A stretch of DNA of 64,000 nucleotides, from the NCBI GenBank assembly GCA_900111695.1, contig FOHD01000009.1, positions 21,415 through 85,414 of the forward strand. Reading direction: 5' to 3'. Below, piece by piece: positions 15,059 to 23,452 of this stretch. Made by a program: the position numbers and the translations under genes. Position 1 is the stretch's first letter, and each line of letters starts with the position of its first letter. The notes beneath the pieces were generated by a model, which searched no databases, had not been told where the DNA came from, and was given only the letters and a program-made list of their open reading frames with translations. The DNA comes from Olsenella sp. KH3B4. GTDB lineage: Bacteria > Actinomycetota > Coriobacteriia > Coriobacteriales > Atopobiaceae.

Positions 15059-16566
15059 GCCATCTCTTCTCGATGAGGGTCTCGACGCTCCTCGTGATCT
15101 GCGGGGTCTCCTACCTGCTTACCGCGGGCCAGACCATCCATGCGTGCTTTGCCTCGGTGCGGCAGGATGGCAGGCCGCACTGGCTCTGCGTCTGGTATGA
15201 GGCCATGCTCGCCGTTCACCTGCTGTTCGTCTGTACCGTGTCGAACTCGGTCATGGAGAACCAAGGAATCGTCCTCCTGTGGCTGCATCCTGTGCTCCTT
15301 CGGGTGGAACCCCTGCTCTGGGCAAACGTCCTCATCGCCACCCTGGGCGGCGTCTGCGCCTTTCGCCTGCGCCGTCCCTGGATGGCGGCCGAGTCGGTGC
15401 TTCTCGCCTGCTGCACGCCGCCGGTCATCGACGCCATGGGGGAGGGCTCCTCGCTGCTCCTGATCGTCGACGTCTCGTTCTTCGCGGCGCGCGTCCTTGC
15501 ATCGCTGGCGCTCGACGTTCGCAACAGCAAGACCTCGGTCTCGCGCCTCTCGGTCATCGATGCGCTGGACGCCCTGCACGAGGGCGTGATGTGGGTAAGC
15601 GAGCGTGGCGAGGTTCTCTTCATGAACGACGCCATGCGTGGGAGCCTGACGCGCCTGGGGCTGTCGACGGACTTGGCGGACGCGCGCGGGCTGTGGGGGA
15701 GACTCGAGGGGCAGGCCCGCGAGGTCGCCGTCGACCAGCTGCTCGTTGACGTGGACAATGAGACGACCTGCCTCTTCGTGCGCGACAAGGCGGTGCTGCG
15801 CAGGACGCCCTGCGAGCGCGTGATGGCGTTCGACGTGACCGAGGAGGTGGCGATCAACGCGCGCCTGGAGAGCGTCAACCGGCTCCTGGAGGCGGCGAAC
15901 GAGGAGCTGCGCGCGTCGATGATGCAGGTCCGCAAGGTGGCCGAGGCCGAGGCGATCATGCGCATGAAGGCGCGCGTGCACGACACCATCGGCTCGCGCC
16001 TCTCGATACTCCATCGCTTCCTCGAGGACGACCGCGACGACCCGGAGTCGCTCGAGCGCATAACCGGGCTTCTCAACGGCATCGTGGACGACCTTGCCGA
16101 GACGGACCTGCCTGCCGCGAGCGCTGGCCTGGAGTCCATCCGAAGCGCCTTCTCGCTTGTGGGCGTGGAGGTCCGCATTGTGGGCGAGCTTCCGGCGGAC
16201 GAGGCGGTGGCCCGCGCGTTTGCCGAGATAGTCCTCGAGGCGGTGACCAACGCCGCAAAGCACGCCCAGGCGCGGCGCGTGGACGTGAGAATCTGCCGGG
16301 GTCCTGGCGACGCGGTGGCGCTGAGTGTGACCAACGACGGCTGTGTGCCAGAGGAAATTGTCGAGGGAACAGGCATCCCGGGGATGCGCCGGATTGCCGC
16401 AGGCGTGGGCGCCACGTTTGCCGTGAGGACGGGACCGCCCTTTGCCGTCGAGGTCGTGTTGCCGGCGAGTGAAGATGGCACGGTATCGGAGGCGTGGGCC
16501 GGCGCGCTCGGCTCAGAGGACCAGGCATTCACCTCAGAAACCCAGGATGAGAGGGGGCGCGCATGA
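15055..16566 (+). CDS. Sensor histidine kinase (NarL-partner type)
   Basis: 503 residues. About six membrane segments occupy residues 5-150. A PAS-like region follows (ALDALHEGVMWVSERGEVLFMNDAM, about 165-260), then a coiled coil and a dimerisation domain with RVHDTIGSRLSILHRFL, in which His309 is the likely phospho-acceptor. The HATPase domain is at 370-475 (N-box EAVTNAAKHAQ, G-box GIPGMRR). Start GTG 15055 overlaps the upstream gene stop, and the stop overlaps the regulator start (ATGA), so the three genes are translationally coupled. Ligand unknown; the multi-helix input domain suggests a membrane or cell-wall signal. Confidence 0.88.
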   Translation: MSHLFSMRVSTLLVICGVSYLLTAGQTIHACFASVRQDGRPHWLCVWYEAMLAVHLLFVCTVSNSVMENQGIVLLWLHPVLLRVEPLLWANVLIATLGGVCAFRLRRPWMAAESVLLACCTPPVIDAMGEGSSLLLIVDVSFFAARVLASLALDVRNSKTSVSRLSVIDALDALHEGVMWVSERGEVLFMNDAMRGSLTRLGLSTDLADARGLWGRLEGQAREVAVDQLLVDVDNETTCLFVRDKAVLRRTPCERVMAFDVTEEVAINARLESVNRLLEAANEELRASMMQVRKVAEAEAIMRMKARVHDTIGSRLSILHRFLEDDRDDPESLERITGLLNGIVDDLAETDLPAASAGLESIRSAFSLVGVEVRIVGELPADEAVARAFAEIVLEAVTNAAKHAQARRVDVRICRGPGDAVALSVTNDGCVPEEIVEGTGIPGMRRIAAGVGATFAVRTGPPFAVEVVLPASEDGTVSEAWAGALGSEDQAFTSETQDERGRA

Positions 16567-17177
16567 TTCGCATCGTGCTTGTAGAGGACCAGGCGATGCT
16601 TCGGGACTCACTTGCCTGCACCATCAACGCGCAGCAGGACATGGAGGTTGTGGCGTCTCTCGCCAATGCCGCGGATGCCCTGGAGGCAACGCGACGCACC
16701 GGCGCTACCTGCGCGCTTCTCGACGTGTGCACCGAGAACGATTCGAGTGGCATCGTGTCGGCGCGCCTCATCAAGGAGGAATTGCCTGACGTTCGGGTGG
16801 TTGTGATGACGGGGCTTCCCGAGATTACGTTTGTCGAGCGGGCCCGCGAGGCGGGCGTGGACAGCTTCGTCTACAAGAACGTTGGGACGGGCGAACTTCT
16901 CGGCATCATCCGCTCGACCATGGAGGGCTACTCCACGTTCCCGCTCTCCAAGCAGCGAATCATCCCCGACGGCGTGGAGCTTACCCCGGTGGAGATAGAC
17001 ATCCTGCGTCTGGTGTGCGAGTCCAAGACGAGAAAGGAGATAGCCGCGGAACTCTACCTCAGCGAGGGAACGGTCAAGCGGCATATCTCGGAGATTCTCG
17101 CAAAGACCGGCTACGACAACATCCTGCGCCTAGTGGTGCACGCCGTCTCCAACGGCCTCATCGTCCCCGGGATGTGA
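16563..17177 (+). CDS. LuxR/NarL-family response regulator
   Basis: 204 residues. The receiver domain starts MIRIVLVEDQAMLRDSL (acidic pair at residues 9-10) with the phospho-acceptor Asp54 in ALLDVCTEND and Lys in FVYKNVGTGEL. The C-terminal LuxR helix-turn-helix is VELTPVEIDILRLVCESKTRKEIAAELYLSEGTVKRHISEILAKTGYDN. It is phosphorylated by the kinase encoded immediately upstream (4-bp overlap). The stop codon TGA (17175-17177) is formed by the first bases of palindrome repeat B copy 3, an indication that the repeat inserted at, or was recruited as, the gene end. Confidence 0.93.
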   Translation: MIRIVLVEDQAMLRDSLACTINAQQDMEVVASLANAADALEATRRTGATCALLDVCTENDSSGIVSARLIKEELPDVRVVVMTGLPEITFVERAREAGVDSFVYKNVGTGELLGIIRSTMEGYSTFPLSKQRIIPDGVELTPVEIDILRLVCESKTRKEIAAELYLSEGTVKRHISEILAKTGYDNILRLVVHAVSNGLIVPGM

Positions 17178-17202
17178 GACAAAGGGACAGTCCCTTTGTC
17201 TC
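17176..17202. repeat. Repeat B copy 3
   Basis: Perfect 27-nt palindrome identical to copies 1 and 2, here overlapping the stop codon of the response regulator gene. Probably serves as the transcription terminator of the operon. Confidence 0.85.
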
Positions 17203-17340
17203 ATTTTGGACGTCGCATCATGCCCCGTGGCCTTGGATGGGCCGCGGGGCACTTCTGTGCGCGAAGGGCTCGCGAAACAATCTGTGGTGACGAGTGTTGG
17301 GGACGCAGGCAATCGTGAGAGATGGAAAGGAGAGGCGACC

Positions 17341-18075
17341 ATGGGACTGTTCGGAAAGATGTTCGAGAAGAAGACCTGCAGCATCTGCGGCGGTGAGATT
17401 GGGCTTCTCGGCAACCGCAAGCTCGAGGACGGCAACCTCTGCAAGGAGTGTGCCAAGAAGCTCTCGCCGTTCTTCAGTGACAGGCGAAGTTCAACGGTCG
17501 ACCAGATTCGCGAGCAGCTCGACTGGCGCGAGGCCAACAAGGCACGCGTGGACGCCTTCAACGTCACGCGCACGCTGGGCTGCGACACCAAGGTGCTCCT
17601 GGATGAGGACGCCGGGAGATTCCTGGTGACCTCGGTCTCGCGCTGGCGTGACGCCAACCCGGACGTGTTGGACTTTTCGCAGGTCACGGGCTGCGACACC
17701 GAGACACGCGAGAGTCGCACCGAGCTTTACTGGAAGGACAAGGACGGCGAGCGGCACAGCTACGAACCGCCTCGCTACGACATCGACTACGACGTCTACG
17801 TGACCATTCACGTGAACGTTCCCTACTACGACTCGATCACGTTCAAGGTGAACGACTACCGGATTGAGGAGCGCAACTCGGTGGAGTTCCGCGAGGCCGA
17901 GCGGCAGGCGGGCGAGATTCGCGATGCCCTCACGCAGCTGCGCGAGAGCGAGCGCGAGAAGGTCGCCGCCGCCTCAACGCCAAAGACGGCGCGTACGTGC
18001 CCGTTCTGCGGTGCAACGACCATTCCGGATGCCAACGGGCGCTGTGAGTACTGCGGCGGAGCCATGGGCGCATAG
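17341..18075 (+). CDS. DUF4428 domain protein with N- and C-terminal zinc ribbons
   Basis: 244 residues, cytoplasmic. The N-terminus is a treble-clef/zinc ribbon, KKTCSICGGEIGLLGNRKLEDGNLCKECAKKLSPFF (two CxxC pairs), the DUF4428 hallmark. A middle beta-rich domain (FNVTRTLGCDTKVLLDEDAGRFLV...DIDYDVYVTIHVNVPYYDSITFKVN) resembles the short C-terminal domains that follow DUF4428 in actinobacterial and clostridial proteins. A Glu/Arg-rich helix then leads to a final ribbon, RTCPFCGATTIPDANGRCEYCGG. Function unknown. GAAAGGAG precedes ATG 17341. The following lipoprotein gene starts 61 bp downstream and may be co-transcribed. Confidence 0.8.
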   Translation: MGLFGKMFEKKTCSICGGEIGLLGNRKLEDGNLCKECAKKLSPFFSDRRSSTVDQIREQLDWREANKARVDAFNVTRTLGCDTKVLLDEDAGRFLVTSVSRWRDANPDVLDFSQVTGCDTETRESRTELYWKDKDGERHSYEPPRYDIDYDVYVTIHVNVPYYDSITFKVNDYRIEERNSVEFREAERQAGEIRDALTQLRESEREKVAAASTPKTARTCPFCGATTIPDANGRCEYCGGAMGA

Positions 18076-18136
18076 CGGTTGCTTGGGTGGCGGTATGAGT
18101 GCGGTGCCATTGGAGAGCAGAAGGGAAGTGGTGAGA

Positions 18137-19015
18137 GTGAGTATCGGAAAGAAATGGGTGGCAATGCTGGCGTCGGTGTTTGCGCTGTGTCTTGTGCTGG
18201 CGGGGTGTGGCGGAGACGCGGCAAAGAACTATGTTGGCGACTGGAAGCTTACGGGCATGGAGGAAAACGGCGAGGCAACTAGCGCCGAGGACCTCAAGCT
18301 CATGGAAGACATGGGCCTGGCCATCACACTGAGCGTCAAGGAGGATAAGTCCTTCTCGCTCAACGTCATGGGCGAGGAGATGTCTGGTACGTGGGAGGCG
18401 AAGAGCGCTTCCGAGGCCACGTTCACCGTCGAGGGGCAGAGCGTTCCTGCCACGCTTGCCAATGGCGTCCTGACCCTGGAACAGGACGGTACTAAGATGA
18501 TGTTCGAGAAGGGAACGGTGTCCACAAGCGGCTCGAGCGGAGCGGCGTCTAGCGGTACCGATACGGCTACGGGAACGGCGGGGACCGGGACCGATGCCGG
18601 TACCGCTACCGGGACCGCAACGGGAACGGACGCTGGGACAACGTCGACTGACACTGGCGAAGAGACCGTAACTCCCATCGGTCAGACCATCGCCGATGAT
18701 GACATCTGCTCCATCGAGGTCGTTGACAAGAAGGCCGACTGGGCCGGTGACCCCGGTTACACGCTCAAGATCACGAACAAGTCCGACAAGTCCGTCACCG
18801 CCATCGCCCAGTACGGAACGTTCTCGGTTGACGGCAAGATGGTGGATCCCGCGCTGGTAGAAACAATTCAGCCCGGGAAGTACGCCGAGTGCTTCATGTG
18901 GTTTAGCGACAATGACGTTGCGAGCCTTGACCAGCTGGTGAACGTCGAGGGCGTCATCGAGGTCTACGATGACGATACGTACGACACGCTGGGCGAGTAT
19001 CCGTTTGCCTTCTAG
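18137..19015 (+). CDS. Lipoprotein with Gly/Thr-rich linker and C-terminal beta domain
   Basis: 292 residues. A lipoprotein signal is clear: SIGKKWVAMLASVFALCLVLAGC, lipobox LAGC with Cys24. The N-terminal globular part (NYVGDWKLTGMEENGEATSAEDLKLM...GTWEAKSASEATFTVEG) resembles the small lipocalin-like/DUF4923-type lipoprotein domains common in Coriobacteria. A Thr-Gly-Asp linker follows (about 137-180, repeated TGTAT units), then a second domain (CSIEVVDKKADWAGDPGYTLKITNKSDKSVTAIAQYGTFSVDG) like the DUF4352/FxLYD group. GTG 18137 is chosen over GTG 18131 for ribosome-site spacing (GAAGGGAAG at 18119-18127). Function unknown, located on the outer face of the membrane. Confidence 0.8.
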   Translation: MSIGKKWVAMLASVFALCLVLAGCGGDAAKNYVGDWKLTGMEENGEATSAEDLKLMEDMGLAITLSVKEDKSFSLNVMGEEMSGTWEAKSASEATFTVEGQSVPATLANGVLTLEQDGTKMMFEKGTVSTSGSSGAASSGTDTATGTAGTGTDAGTATGTATGTDAGTTSTDTGEETVTPIGQTIADDDICSIEVVDKKADWAGDPGYTLKITNKSDKSVTAIAQYGTFSVDGKMVDPALVETIQPGKYAECFMWFSDNDVASLDQLVNVEGVIEVYDDDTYDTLGEYPFAF

Positions 19016-19048
19016 TGTGCGTTCGCCGCGTGCTTGCGTTGGGGGCTG

Positions 19049-19073
19049 GCCCCGGGTCCGTGCGGCCCGGGGC
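19049..19073 (+). terminator. Intrinsic terminator-like hairpin after the lipoprotein gene
   Basis: GCCCCGGG (19049-19056) pairs with CCCGGGGC (19066-19073), followed by TGTTT. It lies 33 bp after the stop codon. The rest of 19074-19364 holds only repeat C copy 1. Confidence 0.7.
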
Positions 19074-19255
19074 TGTTTGCTGGCGCCAGAGGTGCGGTGT
19101 TCGCGGCTAGTGCGTAGAAAAGTGACCCTACGGCGTCGCTCCTTCGCAAATTTTGAACACGAGGCCCCGCCGGAAGCCCGGGAAAGCCTACGGGGAGCCG
19201 GGTTCATCCACTGGAAAATGGCAGGGAGGGCCAGACCCATCTCTGGCAAGAGTCG

Positions 19256-19335
19256 GAGAATATCGCTATCTCTGAAACGGCTGCAGCGTTTTCCCAGTTG
19301 AGGTGTGCCAGTATTAAGAGAGAGCGATATTCTCT
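19256..19335. repeat. Repeat C copy 1
   Basis: An ~80-bp element whose ends are inverted: GAGAATATCGCTATCTCT (from 19256) and AGAGCGATATTCTC (to 19335). The middle contains TTTTCCCAGTTG, the complement of the CAACTGGG core of copies 2 and 3, so the core sits in the opposite orientation here. Confidence 0.8.
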
Positions 19336-19364
19336 GCGGTTCGCAGGCGGCGCAGATACCGCAC

Positions 19365-20069
19365 CTACCTCCGCAGGCGGCGCAGCGCATCCTTGGTCTC
19401 TGCGGGCACGCGCAGGCTCTCGATTCCCTTGCGGATGGCCATGCGCCGAAGCTGCGGGTCAAGCTCGGACGACGCAATGGCCTCCAGGGCGTCCTCCTCA
19501 TGGGGAACGAGCGCCTCCGCCAGGTACCAGGCGATCATCATGCGCACGTAGTACTCGCCGTTGTCCGCGGCCACGGCCAGGCGCAGCTGCGAGGGGTGAA
19601 AACCCTCGCCGAGAAGGTCGCGCATGAGGATCGATACGCCAAAGCGCCTGGTGAAGGTGTGTCCCGAGCCCATCCAACGCTGGGCGAGAGGCAACAGCAC
19701 CTCTTGCTGTTGCCCGCCCAGGGCCTTTTCGTTGTGGAACGCGCGCGGGTTAAGCGCGTCGCACACGCACCAGTTGTCCACAAAGGGGAGTAGTGCGTCC
19801 AACAGGCGCACCGCGTCGGCGACCTCGCTCGTCTCGTTAAGCACGAAGGCGTGCACCAGGTACTCCTCGTACCAGCGGTGGGGCAGCTCGGCGAGAAACG
19901 CGTCACGGTCGCCCGAGCGAGAGACCTCCCGCGCAAGACGGCGTAGCTTGGGCACCCGGACGCCCAGCATGGTGGCAGGGTCCGCCGTTGCAACTACTCG
20001 GGCGTTGAACTCCCGGTACTGTCCGTCCTTGTCGGCTAGCTCGCGCAGCCTGTCCTCGACCCACTGCAT
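19365..20069 (-). CDS. DNA alkylation repair protein (AlkD/HEAT-like)
   Basis: 234 residues, the standard size of AlkD-type proteins, which are all-helical HEAT-like glycosylases that excise bulky or charged alkylated bases such as N7-alkylguanine. Landmarks: MLGVRVPKLRRLAREV, WYEEYLVHAFVLNE, FVDNWCVCDALNPRAF (the family's conserved VDNWxxxD segment; Asp in DNWCVCD), TRRFGVSILMRDLL, YYVRMMIAWYLAEAL. Start ATG 20069. It is followed upstream on the same strand by a small Cys-containing protein gene 18 bp away, suggesting a two-gene operon. Confidence 0.87.
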   Translation of the reverse strand: MQWVEDRLRELADKDGQYREFNARVVATADPATMLGVRVPKLRRLAREVSRSGDRDAFLAELPHRWYEEYLVHAFVLNETSEVADAVRLLDALLPFVDNWCVCDALNPRAFHNEKALGGQQQEVLLPLAQRWMGSGHTFTRRFGVSILMRDLLGEGFHPSQLRLAVAADNGEYYVRMMIAWYLAEALVPHEEDALEAIASSELDPQLRRMAIRKGIESLRVPAETKDALRRLRR

Positions 20070-20087
20070 GGGAACCGCCTCTCTGCC

Positions 20088-20333
20088 CTACATGACGCAG
20101 CTGGTGCCACGCTCTCCGCGGTCCGCGTCGCCAAGCACGTAAGTTGTGCTCGCACGGGTCATGTTGAGCTCCGCCAGCTCAAGCTCGCCGTCAATGTAGG
20201 GCTGGTAGAACTTGTCGATGCCACAGGTGTCCAGCGAGCAATCGCCGCAGTCATCGCCCCAGGCAAGTGCCTCTGCTACGATCTGGATGCGCTCCTCGCG
20301 CGTTGTGTCCGCAATTCTCGTACTTCTTGTCAT
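20088..20333 (-). CDS. Small conserved-type protein with Cys cluster, function unknown
   Basis: 81 residues, acidic, with a compact cysteine group DDCGDCSLDTCGID (Cys at about 30, 33 and 38) that could bind metal or form a disulfide. No known domain recognised. The ATG at 20333 is supported by AGGAGG in front of it on the minus strand; longer readings to 20498 lack a ribosome site. It ends 18 bp before the start of the AlkD-like gene, so the two are probably co-transcribed with this gene first. Confidence 0.65.
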   Translation of the reverse strand: MTRSTRIADTTREERIQIVAEALAWGDDCGDCSLDTCGIDKFYQPYIDGELELAELNMTRASTTYVLGDADRGERGTSCVM

Positions 20334-20568
20334 GCGTGCCTCCTTGGCTTTTGCCCCAGTATGGCACGGCGGGTGCGCAGGAGGCTCGGTGAGAGAGTTG
20401 CGGTTGGCTCCCCTTTGCTTCTCTCGTATTCGAAATAACGGAGATGGACGTCGATTCGCTTGCGTGAACGAGCTCGTCCGTCTCGGCATTTTGTGCAATG
20501 CGGCGCACGTGGCCCGGCGTTAGCTACAATACGCGAGGTCAGTTGCATAGAAACAAGATGGGAAGCAC

Positions 20569-22182
20569 ATGCCAAGCATTGCGGAACAGGTGGCCTCGCG
20601 GCGCACCTTTGCCATAATCTCGCACCCGGACGCCGGCAAGACGACGCTCACCGAGAAGCTCCTGCTCTACACCGGCAGCATCCAGACCGCCGGCTCGGTC
20701 AAGGGTAAGGCCAGCGCGCGCCACGCGGTTTCGGACTGGATGGACATCGAGAAGGAGCGCGGCATCTCCGTTACCTCCTCGGTCCTGCAGTTCACCTACA
20801 ACGGCTCTTGCGTGAACATCCTCGACACCCCCGGCCACCAGGACTTCTCCGAGGACACCTACCGCACGCTCATGGCTGCCGACGCGGCGGTCATGGTCAT
20901 CGACGGCGCGAAGGGCGTCGAGGCCCAGACCATCAAGCTCTTCAAGGTCTGCACCCTGCGCCACATCCCCATCTTCACCTTCGTGAACAAGCTCGACCAC
21001 GACACGCGTGACCCCTTCGACCTCATGGAGGAGATCGAGGACGTGCTGGGGATCGGCACCTATCCCATGACCTGGCCCATTGGCTCGGGGCGCAACTTCA
21101 AGGGCGTCTTCGACCGCAACTCTCGCCGTGTGATTGCCTTCGAGGGAGACGGCCACGCAAACGCCACCAAGAAGGTGGGCGAGATCGAGGCCGAGCTGGG
21201 CGACCCCGCGCTGGACGAGCTTATCGGCGAGGAGAACCACAAGAACCTGATGGACGACATCGAGCTGCTCGATGGCGCGGACAACGAGTTTGACCTCAAT
21301 GCCGTTCGCCACGGCCGCCTGACGCCGGTGTTCTTTGGCTCGGCCCTCACCAACTTTGGCGTGGAGCCCTTCCTCAAGGACTTCCTGCGCCTGGCTCCGC
21401 CGCCGCTCTCCTACACCGATACGTTGAGCGGCGAGGCCGTGGACCCCTCGCGCGACGAGTTCTCGGGCTTTGTCTTCAAGATCCAGGCCAACATGGACCG
21501 CCGCCACCGCGACCGCATCGCCTTCGTGCGCATCTGCTCGGGGAAGTTCGAGCGCGGCATGGACGCCTACCACATGCAAGGTGACCGCACCATCAAGCTT
21601 GCAACCGGTACGGCGATGATGGCAGACGACCGCGCCACTGTGGACGAGGCGTACGCCGGCGACATCGTGGGCCTCTTCGACCCGGGCCTCTTCTCGATTG
21701 GCGACACCATCTGCGCGCCGGGCATGCGCGTGCAGTACCCGCCCATCCCCACCTTTGCGCCGGAGCACTTCGCCCGCATCACGCAGGTGGACACCCTCAA
21801 GCGCAAGCAGTTCGTGAAGGGCATGGAGGAGCTGGCGCAGGAGGGCGCGATCCAGATCTTCCGCGAGCTTGGGACGGGCCTCGAGAGCGTTATTGTGGGC
21901 GCCGTTGGCGTGCTGCAGTTCGAGGTGCTGGAGCAGCGCCTCAAGAGCGAGTACCACGTCGAGGTGAGCAGGACGTCGCTGCCGTACTCGATTATCCGCT
22001 GGATCCAGAACTCGCCCGAGGAGCTGGACGTGCGTAAGCTCAAGCTCACGCGCGAGACCTGCCGCGTGGAGGACATGCGCGGCGGCCGGCTGCTGCTGTT
22101 CACGAGCGACTGGAACCTGGACTGGGCCATCGAGCACAACCCCGACCTGCGCCTCTCGGAGTTTGGCAACGTCACCTTCTAG
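20569..22182 (+). CDS. prfC: Peptide chain release factor 3
   Basis: 537-residue translational GTPase that recycles RF1/RF2 from the ribosome. All G motifs are present: G1 SHPDAGKTTLTE (about 19-26), effector G2 ERGISVTSS, G3 DTPGHQDF, G4 FVNKLDHD, plus domain II (FSGFVFKIQANMDRRHRDRIAFVRICSGKFERGM) and the C-terminal VGAVGVLQFEVLEQRLKSEYHVEV block that separates RF3 from EF-G. Length matches the family (about 525-540). A second methionine start is unlikely because the P-loop is close to the N-terminus. It converges with an ABC permease gene; repeat D copy 1 fills the gap. Confidence 0.96.
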   Translation: MPSIAEQVASRRTFAIISHPDAGKTTLTEKLLLYTGSIQTAGSVKGKASARHAVSDWMDIEKERGISVTSSVLQFTYNGSCVNILDTPGHQDFSEDTYRTLMAADAAVMVIDGAKGVEAQTIKLFKVCTLRHIPIFTFVNKLDHDTRDPFDLMEEIEDVLGIGTYPMTWPIGSGRNFKGVFDRNSRRVIAFEGDGHANATKKVGEIEAELGDPALDELIGEENHKNLMDDIELLDGADNEFDLNAVRHGRLTPVFFGSALTNFGVEPFLKDFLRLAPPPLSYTDTLSGEAVDPSRDEFSGFVFKIQANMDRRHRDRIAFVRICSGKFERGMDAYHMQGDRTIKLATGTAMMADDRATVDEAYAGDIVGLFDPGLFSIGDTICAPGMRVQYPPIPTFAPEHFARITQVDTLKRKQFVKGMEELAQEGAIQIFRELGTGLESVIVGAVGVLQFEVLEQRLKSEYHVEVSRTSLPYSIIRWIQNSPEELDVRKLKLTRETCRVEDMRGGRLLLFTSDWNLDWAIEHNPDLRLSEFGNVTF

Positions 22183-22184
22183 CT

Positions 22185-22261
22185 CGCGGGATTTTCTTCC
22201 CCGGCAATGGGATCCCGTTGCCGGGGAATGGAATCCCATTGCCGGGGAACTTAATCCCGCG
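22185..22261. repeat. Repeat D copy 1 (tandem palindromes, likely bidirectional terminator)
   Basis: An outer stem CGCGGGATT / AATCCCGCG encloses two overlapping palindromic units built from CCCCGGCAATGG, GATCCC or AATCCC, and the complement ATTGCCGGGG. The element starts 3 bp after the prfC stop and ends 4 bp before the convergent ABC permease stop. A second copy occupies the equivalent position at 27468-27550. Confidence 0.85.
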
Positions 22262-22264
22262 GGG

Positions 22265-23452
22265 CTAGGCCACCTGGGCGCGGGCGCGGCTGCGACCCAG
22301 CACCAACCCCACGAGCACCGCCGCCACGCCAAAGAGCGCACACACGCCTAGGTTGCCCACGAGCGGCATCACGGTCGCGCCGCTCACCTCGCCCATGCCT
22401 GCCGCGCCGTCAATCACCAGCGTCGCCCAGTACGCCGGCGTGAAGTGCGCCACGGCGAGAAGCTCGTCGGGCAGCAGCGAGAGCCCCGTCCACGCCCCGC
22501 CGAGAAACGACATCACCATGCCAAGGATGTTCGCAAGCGCGTTGGCGGCGTTCTCGCTCACGCCAAGCTGCCCGGCGAGAAAGCCCACGCTTGCGGACAC
22601 CAGCGCATAGACGAGAAGCGCTGCCCCCACAAGCGCCACCTGCACGGGCGAGCTCCCCAGAGCAGAACCGCCAAACACCACAACCTCAAGGCCAAAGTTC
22701 CACACCCAGGCGATAAGCGCAATCGTGACGCAGGCGCCGAGAAGCGCCAGGTTGCGCGCATGGGCGGGCTCGGGCGAGGCCAGCCTGCGGTCACGCACGG
22801 GCTGGCGCCCCACAGAGGACATGAGCACCGCGATGCAGACCATCGCGCTCGAGAAGATGGGGTACGAGGCGAACTCTGCGGCCGTGACGATGCTCGCCGG
22901 CAGCGGTGCCGCGGCCTGCTCGATCATGCTCACCCGCGTGGAGCCCTCCCACGACGCGTCCGTGGCGGCAACCACGTCCGCCTCGCTGCCGCCCAGCGTT
23001 GCCGCCATGCCATAGAGCCCGTCGGCGTAGCCGGTGGCCTCCACGTCCACAAGCCTGCCGGCGCCCGAGTAGTACGAGACGTACGTCTCGAGATTGGGCG
23101 CCTGCGTGCCCCGTCGTGCCGCGTCGAGCAGTCCCTCTCCCCAGCCCTCGGGAATAACGAGCAGGTAGCTCACCTGGTCGCGGGCAACGGCATCCTGGAT
23201 GGCGCGCTTCTCGTCCGCAACGTCCACCTGGTTGTTGCCCGCAAGCACGTGGCTCGCCAGCGCAGCCGAGAGCTCGGACCCGTCGCGGTCAATGACGGCC
23301 ACGTTCACGGAGGTCGGCTGGAACTCGCCTGTGGCTGCCTGGCTCGTGGAGAGCCCAATTATCACGCCCACGAGCGAAAGCATGACCAGGTAGATGGCTA
23401 TGTAGACCCGGTGGGAGAGGAAGATCTTGAGGTAGGTCCTAAAGGTGGTCAT
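22265..23452 (-). CDS. ABC-2 type exporter permease (second)
   Basis: 395 residues. One N-terminal helix (HRVYIAIYLVMLSLVGVIIGLS), a large extracytoplasmic domain of about 170 residues (NVAVIDRDGSELSAAL...DQVSYLLVIPEGWGEGLLDAA), then five to six C-terminal helices, is the YhgE/ABC2_membrane_3 layout. It overlaps the upstream permease gene by 14 bp, and the pair probably forms a heterodimer with the ATPase encoded at 24618-25571. The divergent DesK-type kinase/regulator suggests an antimicrobial or lipid-targeting compound as substrate; that is inference. It terminates at repeat D. Confidence 0.85.
   Translation of the reverse strand: MTTFRTYLKIFLSHRVYIAIYLVMLSLVGVIIGLSTSQAATGEFQPTSVNVAVIDRDGSELSAALASHVLAGNNQVDVADEKRAIQDAVARDQVSYLLVIPEGWGEGLLDAARRGTQAPNLETYVSYYSGAGRLVDVEATGYADGLYGMAATLGGSEADVVAATDASWEGSTRVSMIEQAAAPLPASIVTAAEFASYPIFSSAMVCIAVLMSSVGRQPVRDRRLASPEPAHARNLALLGACVTIALIAWVWNFGLEVVVFGGSALGSSPVQVALVGAALLVYALVSASVGFLAGQLGVSENAANALANILGMVMSFLGGAWTGLSLLPDELLAVAHFTPAYWATLVIDGAAGMGEVSGATVMPLVGNLGVCALFGVAAVLVGLVLGRSRARAQVA

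Noticed and set aside
14779-16263. Long minus-strand open frame opposite the histidine kinase
   Set aside because: Arg/His-rich translation without motifs, while the opposite strand has clear kinase domains; shadow frame.
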